Shown: positions 8,798 to 17,232 of the stretch, piece by piece
How positions within the stretch are numbered: the stretch's first letter is position 1
Layout of the letters: the number at the start of each line of letters is the position of its first letter
Program-made: the position numbers and the translations under genes
Notes under the pieces: model-generated
What the model saw: the letters and a program-made list of their open reading frames with translations, nothing else
The model's database searches: none
What the model was told of the DNA's origin: nothing
DNA from: Shewanella xiamenensis
GTDB taxonomy: Bacteria > Pseudomonadota > Gammaproteobacteria > Enterobacterales > Shewanellaceae
Reading direction: 5' to 3'
Assembly (NCBI RefSeq): GCF_014647135.1
Contig: NZ_BMOP01000002.1
Location: 310,001 to 374,000 of the forward strand
Length of the DNA stretch: 64,000 nt

Positions 8798-11422
8798 TTA
8801 GAAGCGTAACGCTACACCAAGCTTGTAGCGAGCTTCACCATCGAAGCTCCATACTGGGTAGTTATCTTTAAATTCACTAATAACACCTTCTGCATCAACA
8901 GGTGAAACACCTTTCTGAATACTGTCTTCTTCAAGTAAGTTAACGACTTCAAATGTTACAGATAGATAATCTGTCACATTATAGTTAGCACTTAAATCTA
9001 CTGTGCCATAAGCTTGATGCTCGCGGTTACCGTAGAAACCTGGTAATTCACGCATCATATACTCTGAACGCCAGTTATATGCTATACGAGCAGAGAAATC
9101 ATCCATCTCGTAGTAACCGACTAAGTTTACAGTGTGCTTAGATGAGTCTGAGAACACTCCTACACGATCAGCATAATTTTCAGCAGGTGAGGTTGCATCG
9201 GCAAAGGTGTAGTTAGCGGAGTAACCAAAACCGTTATCGAATGAATCTAGTAATTGCAGTTCAATACCATCGATTGAACCACCTGTAGCATTATAGTTTT
9301 CACTCACTGTCCAACAGTCATATATACCTGCACCACAGGAGCTACCACCTTGACTCACTAAGTTTGGATCTTCAATACCAATTTGTTGATTTAATTTTTC
9401 ACGGGTTGAAATAAATGAACTAACATCTTTAATAAAGTAAGTTGCTGCAAATAAACCTTCGCCGCTGAAATACCACTCTAAGCTTAAATCTGCTTGAGAG
9501 GCTTTAAATGGCAACAGATTCACACTCCCAGTTACTTTCTTTTCGTTACCTGGAGTACCGTCGTTAAAACCAGGTAATTTAGAAGTCGCAAAAAGATCTG
9601 CGTAGTTAGGGCGAGACATAACTTGTGCTGCTGATGCTCTTAAAATTAAATCGCTTGCTAAATCAAATGCAATGTTTACGCTTGGTAAAACATCATTATA
9701 GCTTGCCTTATCTGTACTTAAATCATCGGCATAAGTACCTTTTGTGCTGAATGCGTAATAATCCGATTCAACATCGGTAGAGATATATCTTAAACCGAAA
9801 TTACCCCGTACACCTTCACCAGCAAATGTGGCCATAGTGTATAGAGCTAAGTTTTTCTCTTGAAGCGTACCGTAACCAGATTTGTCTAAAGTAAAGCCAT
9901 CAATGGCGGCGTAAGCATCTCTGATCATATTGTCAAAGATAGGCTTAGGTAAGGTAAAACCTGCACCTGATGATATAGTTCCTGAGTAATATTCAGAGGC
10001 GTCTTTTGCAGTAATATTTGATGATTGCGCAGCTTCAGTCGTTTGAGTTACGTCATGATCAGCATAACTAATACCTGATTTAATTGAGGTAATAACACCA
10101 AACTCAACTGGAACGGTTATATCAAAGGTCGCAAATGACTCTTCATCAGTATTAGGTTGTTTTTTCAATGCCCAACCCGCAGTTTCCAACTTGCCATTGA
10201 AATCACTGGCATCGAAAGCATTATTAGCGATGTCAATTTTGATAACATCACCAGTTGCATCGTAAATACCCGCAAAATCAGCCGCTTTACCAATAGACTG
10301 ACCATAGTTGGATGTCAAATCGGTACCACCCTCAGCTTTAGTCTTACCGATACGGCCTTCTAACTTATAGGCATCAGCTTGATATGCAAAATCGAGGTCC
10401 ACTGTATCAGAGGACATGCTTGCCTTACGAGCCCAAGTTTGTGCCCATGCAAAACCACCTTTATCGGTATGCTCAACTAAAGTACAAACACCTGCGGCAT
10501 TTTTCTTAAGACACTTGTTTTCACCCTGTTGGGTCGGGAATAAGAAAATTGACGTATTGGCATTGTTTGCATCAAGCTGCAAACTCATAACATTTAGACC
10601 GAACTCAAGGCTATCAGTTGGTCTGTATTGGAAAGCAGCATTAACAGCAGTGCGTTCACGGTCTTGTTGGAAAGTTGTAGGAACAATTTCCCCCCAACCA
10701 AGTAACGACTCAATACCATTACGTTGGTATTCAGTTTTATCTAATGAACCAGCAACTAAAAAGCCAAATTTTTCGTCTTCCGTTTTCCAGCTATATAAAC
10801 CTGAAGTCTGCGGATCTGTCGCTTCAGAAACAGTACCGTAATCACCTTTCGCACTTAAAAATACAGAATTAGCTTCTAAATCAAGCGGCTTACGAGTCTT
10901 AACTAACACTGTGCCGCCAATACCGCCCTCTGCAACATCAGCCTGAGAAGATTTCTTGACCTCTATACCACCAACTAATTCGGGAGGAAGTAAGCTGTAA
11001 TTAAAACTGCGATCAATGGCTTGTTGATCAAACCATCCTGTTGAGGCGACAGAATGCCCATTTAATAATGTGCTAGTAAGTTGGCTAGAAGCACCTCGAA
11101 TAGAAACTTGTTGACCTTGGCCAAACTGACGGTTTACCGCAACACCAGGAATACGGCCTAAAGACTCCCCCACGTCACCGTCAGGAAATTTACCAATATC
11201 TTCAGCGGTCACAGCATCAACAACAGCGTCAGAAAAACGTTTGTCGTTAACAGAAGCTTTCATTGAAGCTCTCATACCACGCACTTCAATTTTTTCAATA
11301 TTTTCAGGAGCGGCAGCAGTTGCAGCTGCTTCTGCAGCGACAGCACTGATTGAAACCGCGCTGCCGAGGAGGATAGCAATGTTTGTAGCTAGTACACTTT
11401 TCTTAAAGGATGATGGTCGCAT
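8798..11422 (-). CDS. nagP-associated TBDT: TonB-dependent outer-membrane receptor for chitin-derived sugars
   Basis: Outer-membrane active transporter of 874 aa. A signal peptide (MRPSSFKKSVLATNIAILLG, cleaved after VAA) leads into a TonB-box-like IEKIEVRGMR, the plug domain (about residues 40-165, with DAVTAEDIGKFPDGDVGES, RIPGVAVNR and VSIRG) and a beta-barrel ending in the terminal phenylalanine of outer-membrane proteins (ALRF). The plug is the long Caulobacter-type form. I place the start at 11422, where GGAAGGG precedes the ATG by 7 nt; the in-frame ATG at 11470 lies almost on the operator. A perfect NagR operator lies at 11481-11494. Gene order matches the receptor called OMP-Nag in Shewanella, implicated in chitooligosaccharide uptake. 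The exact ligand is inferred. Confidence 0.92.
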   Translation of the reverse strand: MRPSSFKKSVLATNIAILLGSAVSISAVAAEAAATAAAPENIEKIEVRGMRASMKASVNDKRFSDAVVDAVTAEDIGKFPDGDVGESLGRIPGVAVNRQFGQGQQVSIRGASSQLTSTLLNGHSVASTGWFDQQAIDRSFNYSLLPPELVGGIEVKKSSQADVAEGGIGGTVLVKTRKPLDLEANSVFLSAKGDYGTVSEATDPQTSGLYSWKTEDEKFGFLVAGSLDKTEYQRNGIESLLGWGEIVPTTFQQDRERTAVNAAFQYRPTDSLEFGLNVMSLQLDANNANTSIFLFPTQQGENKCLKKNAAGVCTLVEHTDKGGFAWAQTWARKASMSSDTVDLDFAYQADAYKLEGRIGKTKAEGGTDLTSNYGQSIGKAADFAGIYDATGDVIKIDIANNAFDASDFNGKLETAGWALKKQPNTDEESFATFDITVPVEFGVITSIKSGISYADHDVTQTTEAAQSSNITAKDASEYYSGTISSGAGFTLPKPIFDNMIRDAYAAIDGFTLDKSGYGTLQEKNLALYTMATFAGEGVRGNFGLRYISTDVESDYYAFSTKGTYADDLSTDKASYNDVLPSVNIAFDLASDLILRASAAQVMSRPNYADLFATSKLPGFNDGTPGNEKKVTGSVNLLPFKASQADLSLEWYFSGEGLFAATYFIKDVSSFISTREKLNQQIGIEDPNLVSQGGSSCGAGIYDCWTVSENYNATGGSIDGIELQLLDSFDNGFGYSANYTFADATSPAENYADRVGVFSDSSKHTVNLVGYYEMDDFSARIAYNWRSEYMMRELPGFYGNREHQAYGTVDLSANYNVTDYLSVTFEVVNLLEEDSIQKGVSPVDAEGVISEFKDNYPVWSFDGEARYKLGVALRF

Positions 11423-11480
11423 CTCGTTTCCCTTCCATAACTTTATTATCGTTTTAGTATTCATAACCATTCCGATGGAA

Positions 11481-11494
11481 TGACAACGCTGTCA
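11481..11494. promoter_or_regulatory. NagR-type operator, copy 3 (perfect consensus)
   Basis: TGACAACGCTGTCA, flanked as AATGACAACGCTGTCATG. It lies 59 bp upstream of the chosen receptor start. Confidence 0.87.
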
Positions 11495-11754
11495 TGTCTA
11501 GAGCAAACATTACACAATAATTAACAGCCTTGCCACAACAAAATAACTCTGGACGAAAAAAAATGTCATAACACTGACTTTGGCAGGATAGAATCTGAAT
11601 ATATTTAAGCAAAAATAATCACTTAAATAATTTGATGTAAAATTACAACTTATAACCGAGTGTTAACAGTTGAAAAATGCCGCAGTTTGTAACAAATGAG
11701 CATTGCTATACGGCATAAATGCTCGCACTATAAGCAACATAATAAAAAGTTAAC

Positions 11755-11768
11755 TGACAACGCTGTCG
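11755..11768. promoter_or_regulatory. NagR-type operator, copy 4
   Basis: TGACAACGCTGTCG, one base from the consensus at the last position. It lies 81 bp upstream of the LacI-family gene and probably mediates autoregulation. Confidence 0.82.
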
Positions 11769-11848
11769 GCTTGTAAATTACGCTTAAAGGATTGAGGTTC
11801 ATCAATCTGCTAGCCCTTCGCAAATTCGAATAAAGAGTTTTTAGATCA

Positions 11849-12865
11849 ATGAAAGTCACTATCAACGACGTCGCTAAATATGCTGGAGTGTCAATCAAGA
11901 CAGTTTCCCGCGTAACCAATAATGAGCCATCGGTGAAACAAGCCACGATTGATAAAGTGAACGAGGCCATTAAAGCATTAAATTATCAGCCCAATCTTGC
12001 CGCAAGAAATCTGGCAGGGACAAAATCCTATGCTATTGGTTTTATTTATGATAATCCTAACGCGTATTACATTATTGATATGCAAAATGGGATTTTATCG
12101 GCATGTAAAGATAAAGGCTACGAGCTTGTTATCCACCCTTGTAATGCTAAATCTGACACAATTTGTGATGAGCTGACTCAGCTTGTTAAACATTCGAGGC
12201 TTGCAGGTTTAGTGTTAACACCGCCACTTTCAGAAGATCCAAAAGTACTGAAATCTCTCAACGAGATCGATGCAAATTATGTCCGCATTATTGCAGGGGA
12301 AGGAGTTAAAGAGCCAGATGGGCTCACCATTTTAGTGAATGACAAGTCGGGGGCGGTTGAAATAACCCAGCATTTGATTGATTTGGGCCATAAAAATATC
12401 GCTTTTATAAGTGGTGATTTGCACCACGAATCCACTAAAGAACGATTACTTGGCTATAAACAAGCATTAACAAAAAACCATCTAATTCTGAATGAGGATT
12501 ACATAATTGAAGGGAAATACTCATTTGAATCGGGGGTCGAAGGCGCAAATATCCTGATTAAACTTAAAAATCGTCCTACTGCGATTGTTGCTTGTAACGA
12601 CGAAATTGCAGCAGGAGCACTTTTTGCCGCACGTTTAGCAGGGCTTGATATTCCTGGTGACTTGTCGATTGTAGGATTCGAAGATAGCCCATTTTCACGC
12701 CAAACTTGGCCGAAGCTTACCACTGTTCATCAACCCAATTCTGAAATTGCCCAAGTTGCGACAGAACTGTTAATCGATAAACGTCGTGAGCTAGATGCTA
12801 AATTTGCAAAAACATTTACCCCAGAGCCAGTTATCCGCGATTCTTCTGCCTCACCTAAACACTAG
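11849..12865 (+). CDS. nagR: LacI-family transcriptional regulator NagR
   Basis: DNA-binding repressor of 338 aa. The N-terminal LacI helix-turn-helix (TINDVAKYAGVSIKTVSRV, residues 4-22) and hinge helix (YQPNLAARNLAG) precede the periplasmic-binding-like effector domain, with AIGFIYDNPNAYY at about 62-74 and the C-terminal VGFEDSPFSRQTWPKLTTV. It is divergent from the chitin-sugar receptor and surrounded by four identical-class palindromes. In Shewanella the LacI regulator in this position (NagR) controls GlcNAc/chitin catabolism and responds to a GlcNAc metabolite; I assign the name from gene order, family and operators. The ribosome site is weak, but the HTH begins right at this methionine, so the start is secure. 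The final residues run into a terminator shared with ndh. Confidence 0.9.
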   Translation: MKVTINDVAKYAGVSIKTVSRVTNNEPSVKQATIDKVNEAIKALNYQPNLAARNLAGTKSYAIGFIYDNPNAYYIIDMQNGILSACKDKGYELVIHPCNAKSDTICDELTQLVKHSRLAGLVLTPPLSEDPKVLKSLNEIDANYVRIIAGEGVKEPDGLTILVNDKSGAVEITQHLIDLGHKNIAFISGDLHHESTKERLLGYKQALTKNHLILNEDYIIEGKYSFESGVEGANILIKLKNRPTAIVACNDEIAAGALFAARLAGLDIPGDLSIVGFEDSPFSRQTWPKLTTVHQPNSEIAQVATELLIDKRRELDAKFAKTFTPEPVIRDSSASPKH

Positions 12866-12993
12866 GATATATTGATGTTTTAGACTTATATTCGTAGTGT
12901 GAGATGCAAAAGTGGCGCATTGTCGTCGTAGTACGTAAACGGATTCTCTAGTAGCAGTAATATCAAATCCAATATCGAAAAATGCCATACTAA

Positions 12994-13024
12994 AAACACG
13001 AGAGAGCATAGCTCACTCGTGTTT
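12994..13024. terminator. Bidirectional terminator between nagR and ndh
   Basis: AAACACGAG pairs with CTCGTGTTT and GAGC with GCTC, separated by an A/A mismatch, around a three-base loop. A and T tracts flank it, and the neighbouring genes are convergent. Confidence 0.75.
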
Positions 13025-13030
13025 ATACCA

Positions 13031-14320
13031 TTAGTGTAATTTCAGCTTTGGTCTTTGCCACTTGAGTAGCTTTTGTGCGATGCGATAAATAATCGCAGAG
13101 AACCAGCCATATAGGCTTGCTAAATGCCTTTGATATAAAGAGATGTACATCAGCCTTGCGATATGGCCTTCAACGAAGAAAGTGCCAGAGCGTAGATTCC
13201 CCATTAAATTACCCACGGCCGAAAAGCGGCTTAATGAAACTAAGGAACCATAATCTTTATAGACAAAAGCCTTTTCAGCCTTATTTTGTAGCCGGTTCAC
13301 AATATTCTCATATAGCGTATCTGCCATCTGAGCAGCGGCTTGAGCGCGTGGCGGAACAGGTTGACCAGACTCGAGAATTAATAGGGCGCAATCCCCAATG
13401 GCATAAATATCTTGATGGCCTTTCACCCGCATACAGGCATCAACTTCGACTTGGTTTCGCGGCGTAATAGGCAGTTTAGAAAAATTTCGGAAGGCTTTTG
13501 GACCTTTAACGCCAGCCGCCCAAACCTTTAGGCCTGCCTCAATCACATCACCATCTTGAGTGATGAAGCCGTCACGCGTCACTTCCTTTACCTGCACCCC
13601 GATGTGTAAACGAATACCGATTTTATCAAGTACGGCTTGGGCTCTAGCACTTACACGCTCTGGTAGTTGGGGAAGAATTTTGGGAGAGGCTTCAATAAGA
13701 TGCACATCAAGATGATGTTTTGAGATATTAAGGTAACCATATTCTTTAACTGATTCAATCACATGATGAAGTTCAGCGGCTAACTCAACGCCTGTTGCGC
13801 CTGCGCCAACAATGCCTATACTGACTTTCTCTTGTGTTTCATTGAGTTGTAACAAGGCATCCAAGAGCTTTTGATGAAATAAGTTAGCGTTATCTAAACT
13901 ATCGAGAAAAATACAATGTTGCTCCGCTCCTAGGGTATTAAAGCTATTGGATACTCCACCTAAGGCCAGAACTAAATAATCATATTCAATCTGACGAGGT
14001 TCAAGCAATAATTCTCCTGAATCACTATATACAGCAGCAAGCTGAATAGTCTTTGCATCTGGTTCACACTGCTCAATTTCACCACGAATATAACGATATC
14101 CATTTTTAAGGCCATGATCTCTGTAAAGTAATCCCTCAATCGACTGATCGATAACCCCCACAGCAACTTCGTGTAATTTTGGCTTCCAGATATGAATAGG
14201 GCTTTTATCAATTAAGCAGACATCGACGACATCACCACCGCCCAACTTACGGCCTAATTTTGAGGCCAGCGCTAAACCTGCAGCTCCACCGCCCACAATC
14301 ACGATTCGTTTCGTAGCCAA
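13031..14320 (-). CDS. ndh: Type II NADH dehydrogenase (non-proton-pumping)
   Basis: Single-subunit NADH:quinone oxidoreductase of 429 aa, peripheral on the inner membrane. It has the FAD-binding Rossmann motif IVIVGGGAAGLALA at residues 5-18, the NADH-binding motif SIGIVGAGATGVELAAEL at about 166-183, the IYAIGDCA segment near residue 305, and a C-terminal amphipathic tail (YGWFSAIIYRIAQKLLKW) as expected for membrane attachment. It passes electrons from NADH to quinone without proton pumping. The start is a TTG at 14320, with GAGG 8 nt upstream; no better ATG gives a complete Rossmann fold. It is monocistronic, sharing a terminator with nagR. Confidence 0.95.
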   Translation of the reverse strand: MATKRIVIVGGGAAGLALASKLGRKLGGGDVVDVCLIDKSPIHIWKPKLHEVAVGVIDQSIEGLLYRDHGLKNGYRYIRGEIEQCEPDAKTIQLAAVYSDSGELLLEPRQIEYDYLVLALGGVSNSFNTLGAEQHCIFLDSLDNANLFHQKLLDALLQLNETQEKVSIGIVGAGATGVELAAELHHVIESVKEYGYLNISKHHLDVHLIEASPKILPQLPERVSARAQAVLDKIGIRLHIGVQVKEVTRDGFITQDGDVIEAGLKVWAAGVKGPKAFRNFSKLPITPRNQVEVDACMRVKGHQDIYAIGDCALLILESGQPVPPRAQAAAQMADTLYENIVNRLQNKAEKAFVYKDYGSLVSLSRFSAVGNLMGNLRSGTFFVEGHIARLMYISLYQRHLASLYGWFSAIIYRIAQKLLKWQRPKLKLH

Positions 14321-14473
14321 AATAACAACCTCACAAGCTCATTTAAGTGGCTAAGTTATACCATGGAACAGATAAGAGATAACTACTTTAGTCTAACTAA
14401 GCAGACCATTTTACATTAAAGATATTTCAGAAATCGAACGACTTAATGAGCTACGTGATAAAATTTAGGCAAC

Positions 14474-14494
14474 AAAAAAGGGCCCTCAGGCCCT
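14474..14494 (-). terminator. Terminator after glnB
   Basis: On the minus strand AGGGCC, a four-base loop and GGCCCT are followed by a T-run (A-tract 14474-14479 on the plus strand). It lies 19 bp after the glnB stop. Confidence 0.88.
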
Positions 14495-14512
14495 AATTTT
14501 AAAAGAATAGAT

Positions 14513-14872
<360 letters not shown>

Positions 14873-15095
14873 TTACAGATAATCAAACAGAATAACACTA
14901 GCTTACACGTGGTTAAGGCATTATTGAAGCATTGGCATCGCTTTACTCATAAAACACAGTTTCTATAAAACGGTTCTTAGCACATAAAAATCTAAAAATT
15001 ACATCGCAGATCCTAGCCTGACAGTTATACTTGGAGTTAGCTGTTGATGTTTAAACCCCTGCTGGACGCGGGACACTTATGACAAAGGAACTGTT

Positions 15096-15608
15096 ATGAA
15101 AACCCATCAAAATGGTTTTAGCCTGATAGAACTATTCACCACTTTATCCATATCAACACTTCTCCTTACGATTGGGGCTCCATCGTATACTGACATAACT
15201 GACCATTTTAGAGCAGATTCGAATATAAAAACTGTTCAACAAACATTCGCATTTGCACGTAACACCGCAATAAACTACGGATATAGGGTAACTGCTTGTC
15301 CTCTCGTTAATGGACACTGCACTGATAACTGGCAGCAAGGTATCTCAGTTTTTACTGACTCAGGTGCAGCTGAAACACTTGATTTAAATGATAAAGTGAT
15401 AATGACTATTGATGAGTTCGATAGCAAAGATTTTATAAAGTACAACCGTAGCTCTGTAAGATTTCAGCCAGATGGGCTTGCATCAGGCAGTAACGGAACC
15501 TTTAAATATTGCCCACGAACAATAGATAACAAAAATTCTAAAGCAATAGTGGTCAATCAAGCGGGACGAGTTCGCTTATCTACCGCAAAAAATATTGACT
15601 GTAAATAA
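15096..15608 (+). CDS. FimT/GspH-type minor pseudopilin, copy 1
   Basis: Type IV pilus minor pilin or pseudopilin of 170 aa. A short basic leader (MKTHQNG) ends at the PilD cleavage site before FSLIELFTTLSIS; Glu5 of the mature protein is present and is followed by the hydrophobic alpha helix. The rest is a GspH/FimT domain with paired cysteines (ACPLVNGHC and a C-terminal YCP...CK pair). Ribosome site AAGGAA is 6 nt before the ATG. A second copy lies 275 bp downstream, and the pilVWXY1E operon faces it. The FimT/FimU family primes pilus assembly and in some species binds DNA for uptake; which role applies here is unknown. Confidence 0.87.
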   Translation: MKTHQNGFSLIELFTTLSISTLLLTIGAPSYTDITDHFRADSNIKTVQQTFAFARNTAINYGYRVTACPLVNGHCTDNWQQGISVFTDSGAAETLDLNDKVIMTIDEFDSKDFIKYNRSSVRFQPDGLASGSNGTFKYCPRTIDNKNSKAIVVNQAGRVRLSTAKNIDCK

Positions 15609-15883
15609 ATGCATATTGATAAATATGCTAGTACACGACCCATTGAATGCAGCTAAGTTGTTAATGCACTGCCACAGTATTGAGATGCAGAGCATCAGCT
15701 TTCTCTATACTGAATATAAATTACTCGTACATAACTAAAACCATTTAAACCTTGTGTATTGGCTGTGCTAATTATAAACGACACTGTAAAACAACTTATT
15801 GGTTATATTGAATATCTTAGATAGTTACTGATCTTGTAGGCTCTCTCGCATATACTTAACCGAGTTAACGCGAGGATTATTCA
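15609..15883. promoter_or_regulatory. Intergenic region between the two pseudopilin genes
   Basis: 275 bp with no gene. No clear terminator after the first pseudopilin; a GCGAGGATT ribosome site precedes the second. A separate promoter is possible. Confidence 0.4.
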
Positions 15884-16378
15884 ATGTTTACTCTCTCAAA
15901 AGGTTTTACTTTAGTTGAACTAATGGTCACCATCGCAATTGCGGCTTTACTTCTTTCTATTGGCGTCCCCTCTTTTACAGCAATGTATGAAGCGACTCGT
16001 AGCGCAAATGAAATACAAAAAATTAATGACCTTTTTGCCTTTGCGCGAAATCAAGCGGTGAATTACGGTTCTACAGTCACAGTATGCCCCTATGCAGCCT
16101 CCCCCTGTGGTAATGACTGGAGTAAGGGGTTTAGTGTGTATATTGAAAAAAATGGTTCAAAAAAAGTCCTAAAGGTAATAGATGGATTTAACTCTAAAGA
16201 TACGATTTCACTAACTGGCCCGACAGATAAAACCGTGAACTTTACTTCTGATGGCCTAGTATCTACTGAAACATCTATTATATATTGCCCAAGTGGAGAA
16301 AGTGATGGTTCTAAAAGCATAAAAATTAGTACATCAGGATTAATTAAAGAGGGAAGTGATAACCAAAGTTGCTTATAA
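15884..16378 (+). CDS. FimT/GspH-type minor pseudopilin, copy 2
   Basis: Second GspH/FimT pseudopilin of 164 aa, paralogous to the gene at 15096. A very short leader (MFTLSKG) precedes FTLVELMVTIAIAALLL with Glu5. Shared features with copy 1 are FAFARNQAVNYG against FAFARNTAINYG, a following CPYAASPCGNDW cysteine pair, and a second pair near the C-terminus (YCPSG and final SCL). The tandem copies have diverged clearly, so this is not a recent duplication. Processing by the prepilin peptidase PilD, encoded elsewhere, is expected. It ends at a perfect-stem terminator shared with the convergent pilE operon. Confidence 0.87.
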   Translation: MFTLSKGFTLVELMVTIAIAALLLSIGVPSFTAMYEATRSANEIQKINDLFAFARNQAVNYGSTVTVCPYAASPCGNDWSKGFSVYIEKNGSKKVLKVIDGFNSKDTISLTGPTDKTVNFTSDGLVSTETSIIYCPSGESDGSKSIKISTSGLIKEGSDNQSCL

Positions 16379-16421
16379 CTGACTGAGCATCCACTTACAA
16401 ATTATCACTATATTAAATTTC

Positions 16422-16458
16422 AAAAATGCCAAATCAAATGAAACGATTTGGCATTTTT
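16422..16458. terminator. Bidirectional terminator between pseudopilin and pilE operons
   Basis: AAAAATGCCAAATC and GATTTGGCATTTTT form a perfect 14-bp stem around a nine-base loop. The A- and T-runs at the stem ends fit termination in both directions between convergent genes. Confidence 0.88.
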
Positions 16459-16528
16459 AATACTGAGTTTAAAAACATCGTTTTGGCGCTAAGTTTTTAT
16501 TAAGCTTAAAATGAATCACTAAAAGTGT

Positions 16529-16837
16529 TTATCTAGGTGTCAACTTATCCAATTCTTGAGCCTTAAGGCTGTTGAAAGAAGCATTAAGTTCAACGCATTC
16601 TTCAACTGCATTGATGTATGACTTTTTACCATCATTTGAGTGATGACGAAGAGTGCCTACAAGGCTAGCCATTCGTAACGGCATTTCACTCATCTTCCAA
16701 CGATAAAAAGCAATTTCAGCATTATTATTAAACGTTACATAACATTTGAAATCCTGTTCGACTTGAGGATTTCCAGTAACAGCCCAAACTTTGCTCGATA
16801 TCAACACCAAAATCGTGGAGAGAATGACTCGTTTCAT
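16529..16837 (-). CDS. Small exported protein of unknown function, last gene of the minor-pilin operon
   Basis: A 102-aa protein not recognised by family. The N-terminus ([20 protein letters not shown]) is a clear signal peptide with cleavage after VWA. The mature part is short, polar, and holds two cysteines (FKCYVTF and EECVEL) that could form a disulfide. The start ATG overlaps the pilE stop as ATGA, so it is translationally coupled to pilE. Its location after pilE in a pilVWXY1E cluster suggests a pilus-related periplasmic role, but this is inference from position alone. Confidence 0.75.
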   Translation of the reverse strand: MKRVILSTILVLISSKVWAVTGNPQVEQDFKCYVTFNNNAEIAFYRWKMSEMPLRMASLVGTLRHHSNDGKKSYINAVEECVELNASFNSLKAQELDKLTPR

Positions 16838-17226
16838 TTCCAACACTCCGCACTTGGACCTTTAGCCCCTGTATCTGTTAAGGTCAAAGGAGCACAGGAA
16901 GAATCACGACTTGCCTGTATCCCTTGAGCGACTGCTTTTAGCGTAAATGATGTTGTACCACTTGATGTCACAGAATAATTACCATGTTCAGTAATATAGG
17001 GATCTGCGCCTATCAGCTTAGTTAAATCAGTAGCATACTTACGATTATCTAAGTAATACTGTTCTTGTAAATTAGCTAATCTCATCAACGCCGACAATCC
17101 TTCAGCTCTCGTACTTTGCGCAACGTATCGAGTATAAGAAGGATATGCAATTGCCGATAAAATGCCAATAATGACAACAACAATCATCACTTCAATTAAT
17201 GTAAATCCTTTATCTTTAATCTTCAT
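16834..17226 (-). CDS. pilE: Type IV pilus minor pilin PilE
   Basis: Pilin-like protein of 130 aa. A short leader (MKIKDKG) is cleaved before [20 protein letters not shown]; Glu5 and the conserved hydrophobic N-terminal helix are present. The PilE signature follows ([29 protein letters not shown]), and two cysteines (SSCAPL and AECWK) form the C-terminal D-loop pair. It sits at the end of the minor pilin operon, 6 bp after pilY1, as in Pseudomonas. It belongs to the priming complex at the pilus tip with PilV, PilW, PilX and PilY1. Confidence 0.9.
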   Translation of the reverse strand: MKIKDKGFTLIEVMIVVVIIGILSAIAYPSYTRYVAQSTRAEGLSALMRLANLQEQYYLDNRKYATDLTKLIGADPYITEHGNYSVTSSGTTSFTLKAVAQGIQASRDSSCAPLTLTDTGAKGPSAECWK

Positions 17227-17232
17227 ATTTAC

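Larger units (their letters stand above)
11423..11848. promoter_or_regulatory. Divergent control region between TBDT and nagR
   Basis: A 426-bp AT-rich region without a gene. It carries NagR-type operators at 11481-11494 and 11755-11768, one near each start, which fits repression of the receptor and autoregulation of the regulator. A separate 12-bp palindrome, TGTAAAATTACA, lies at 11636-11647; its reader is unknown. Confidence 0.8.

Noticed and set aside
11636..11647. TGTAAAATTACA considered as a HexR site
   Set aside because: The half-sites are separated by 2 bases instead of the 5 in the HexR consensus.
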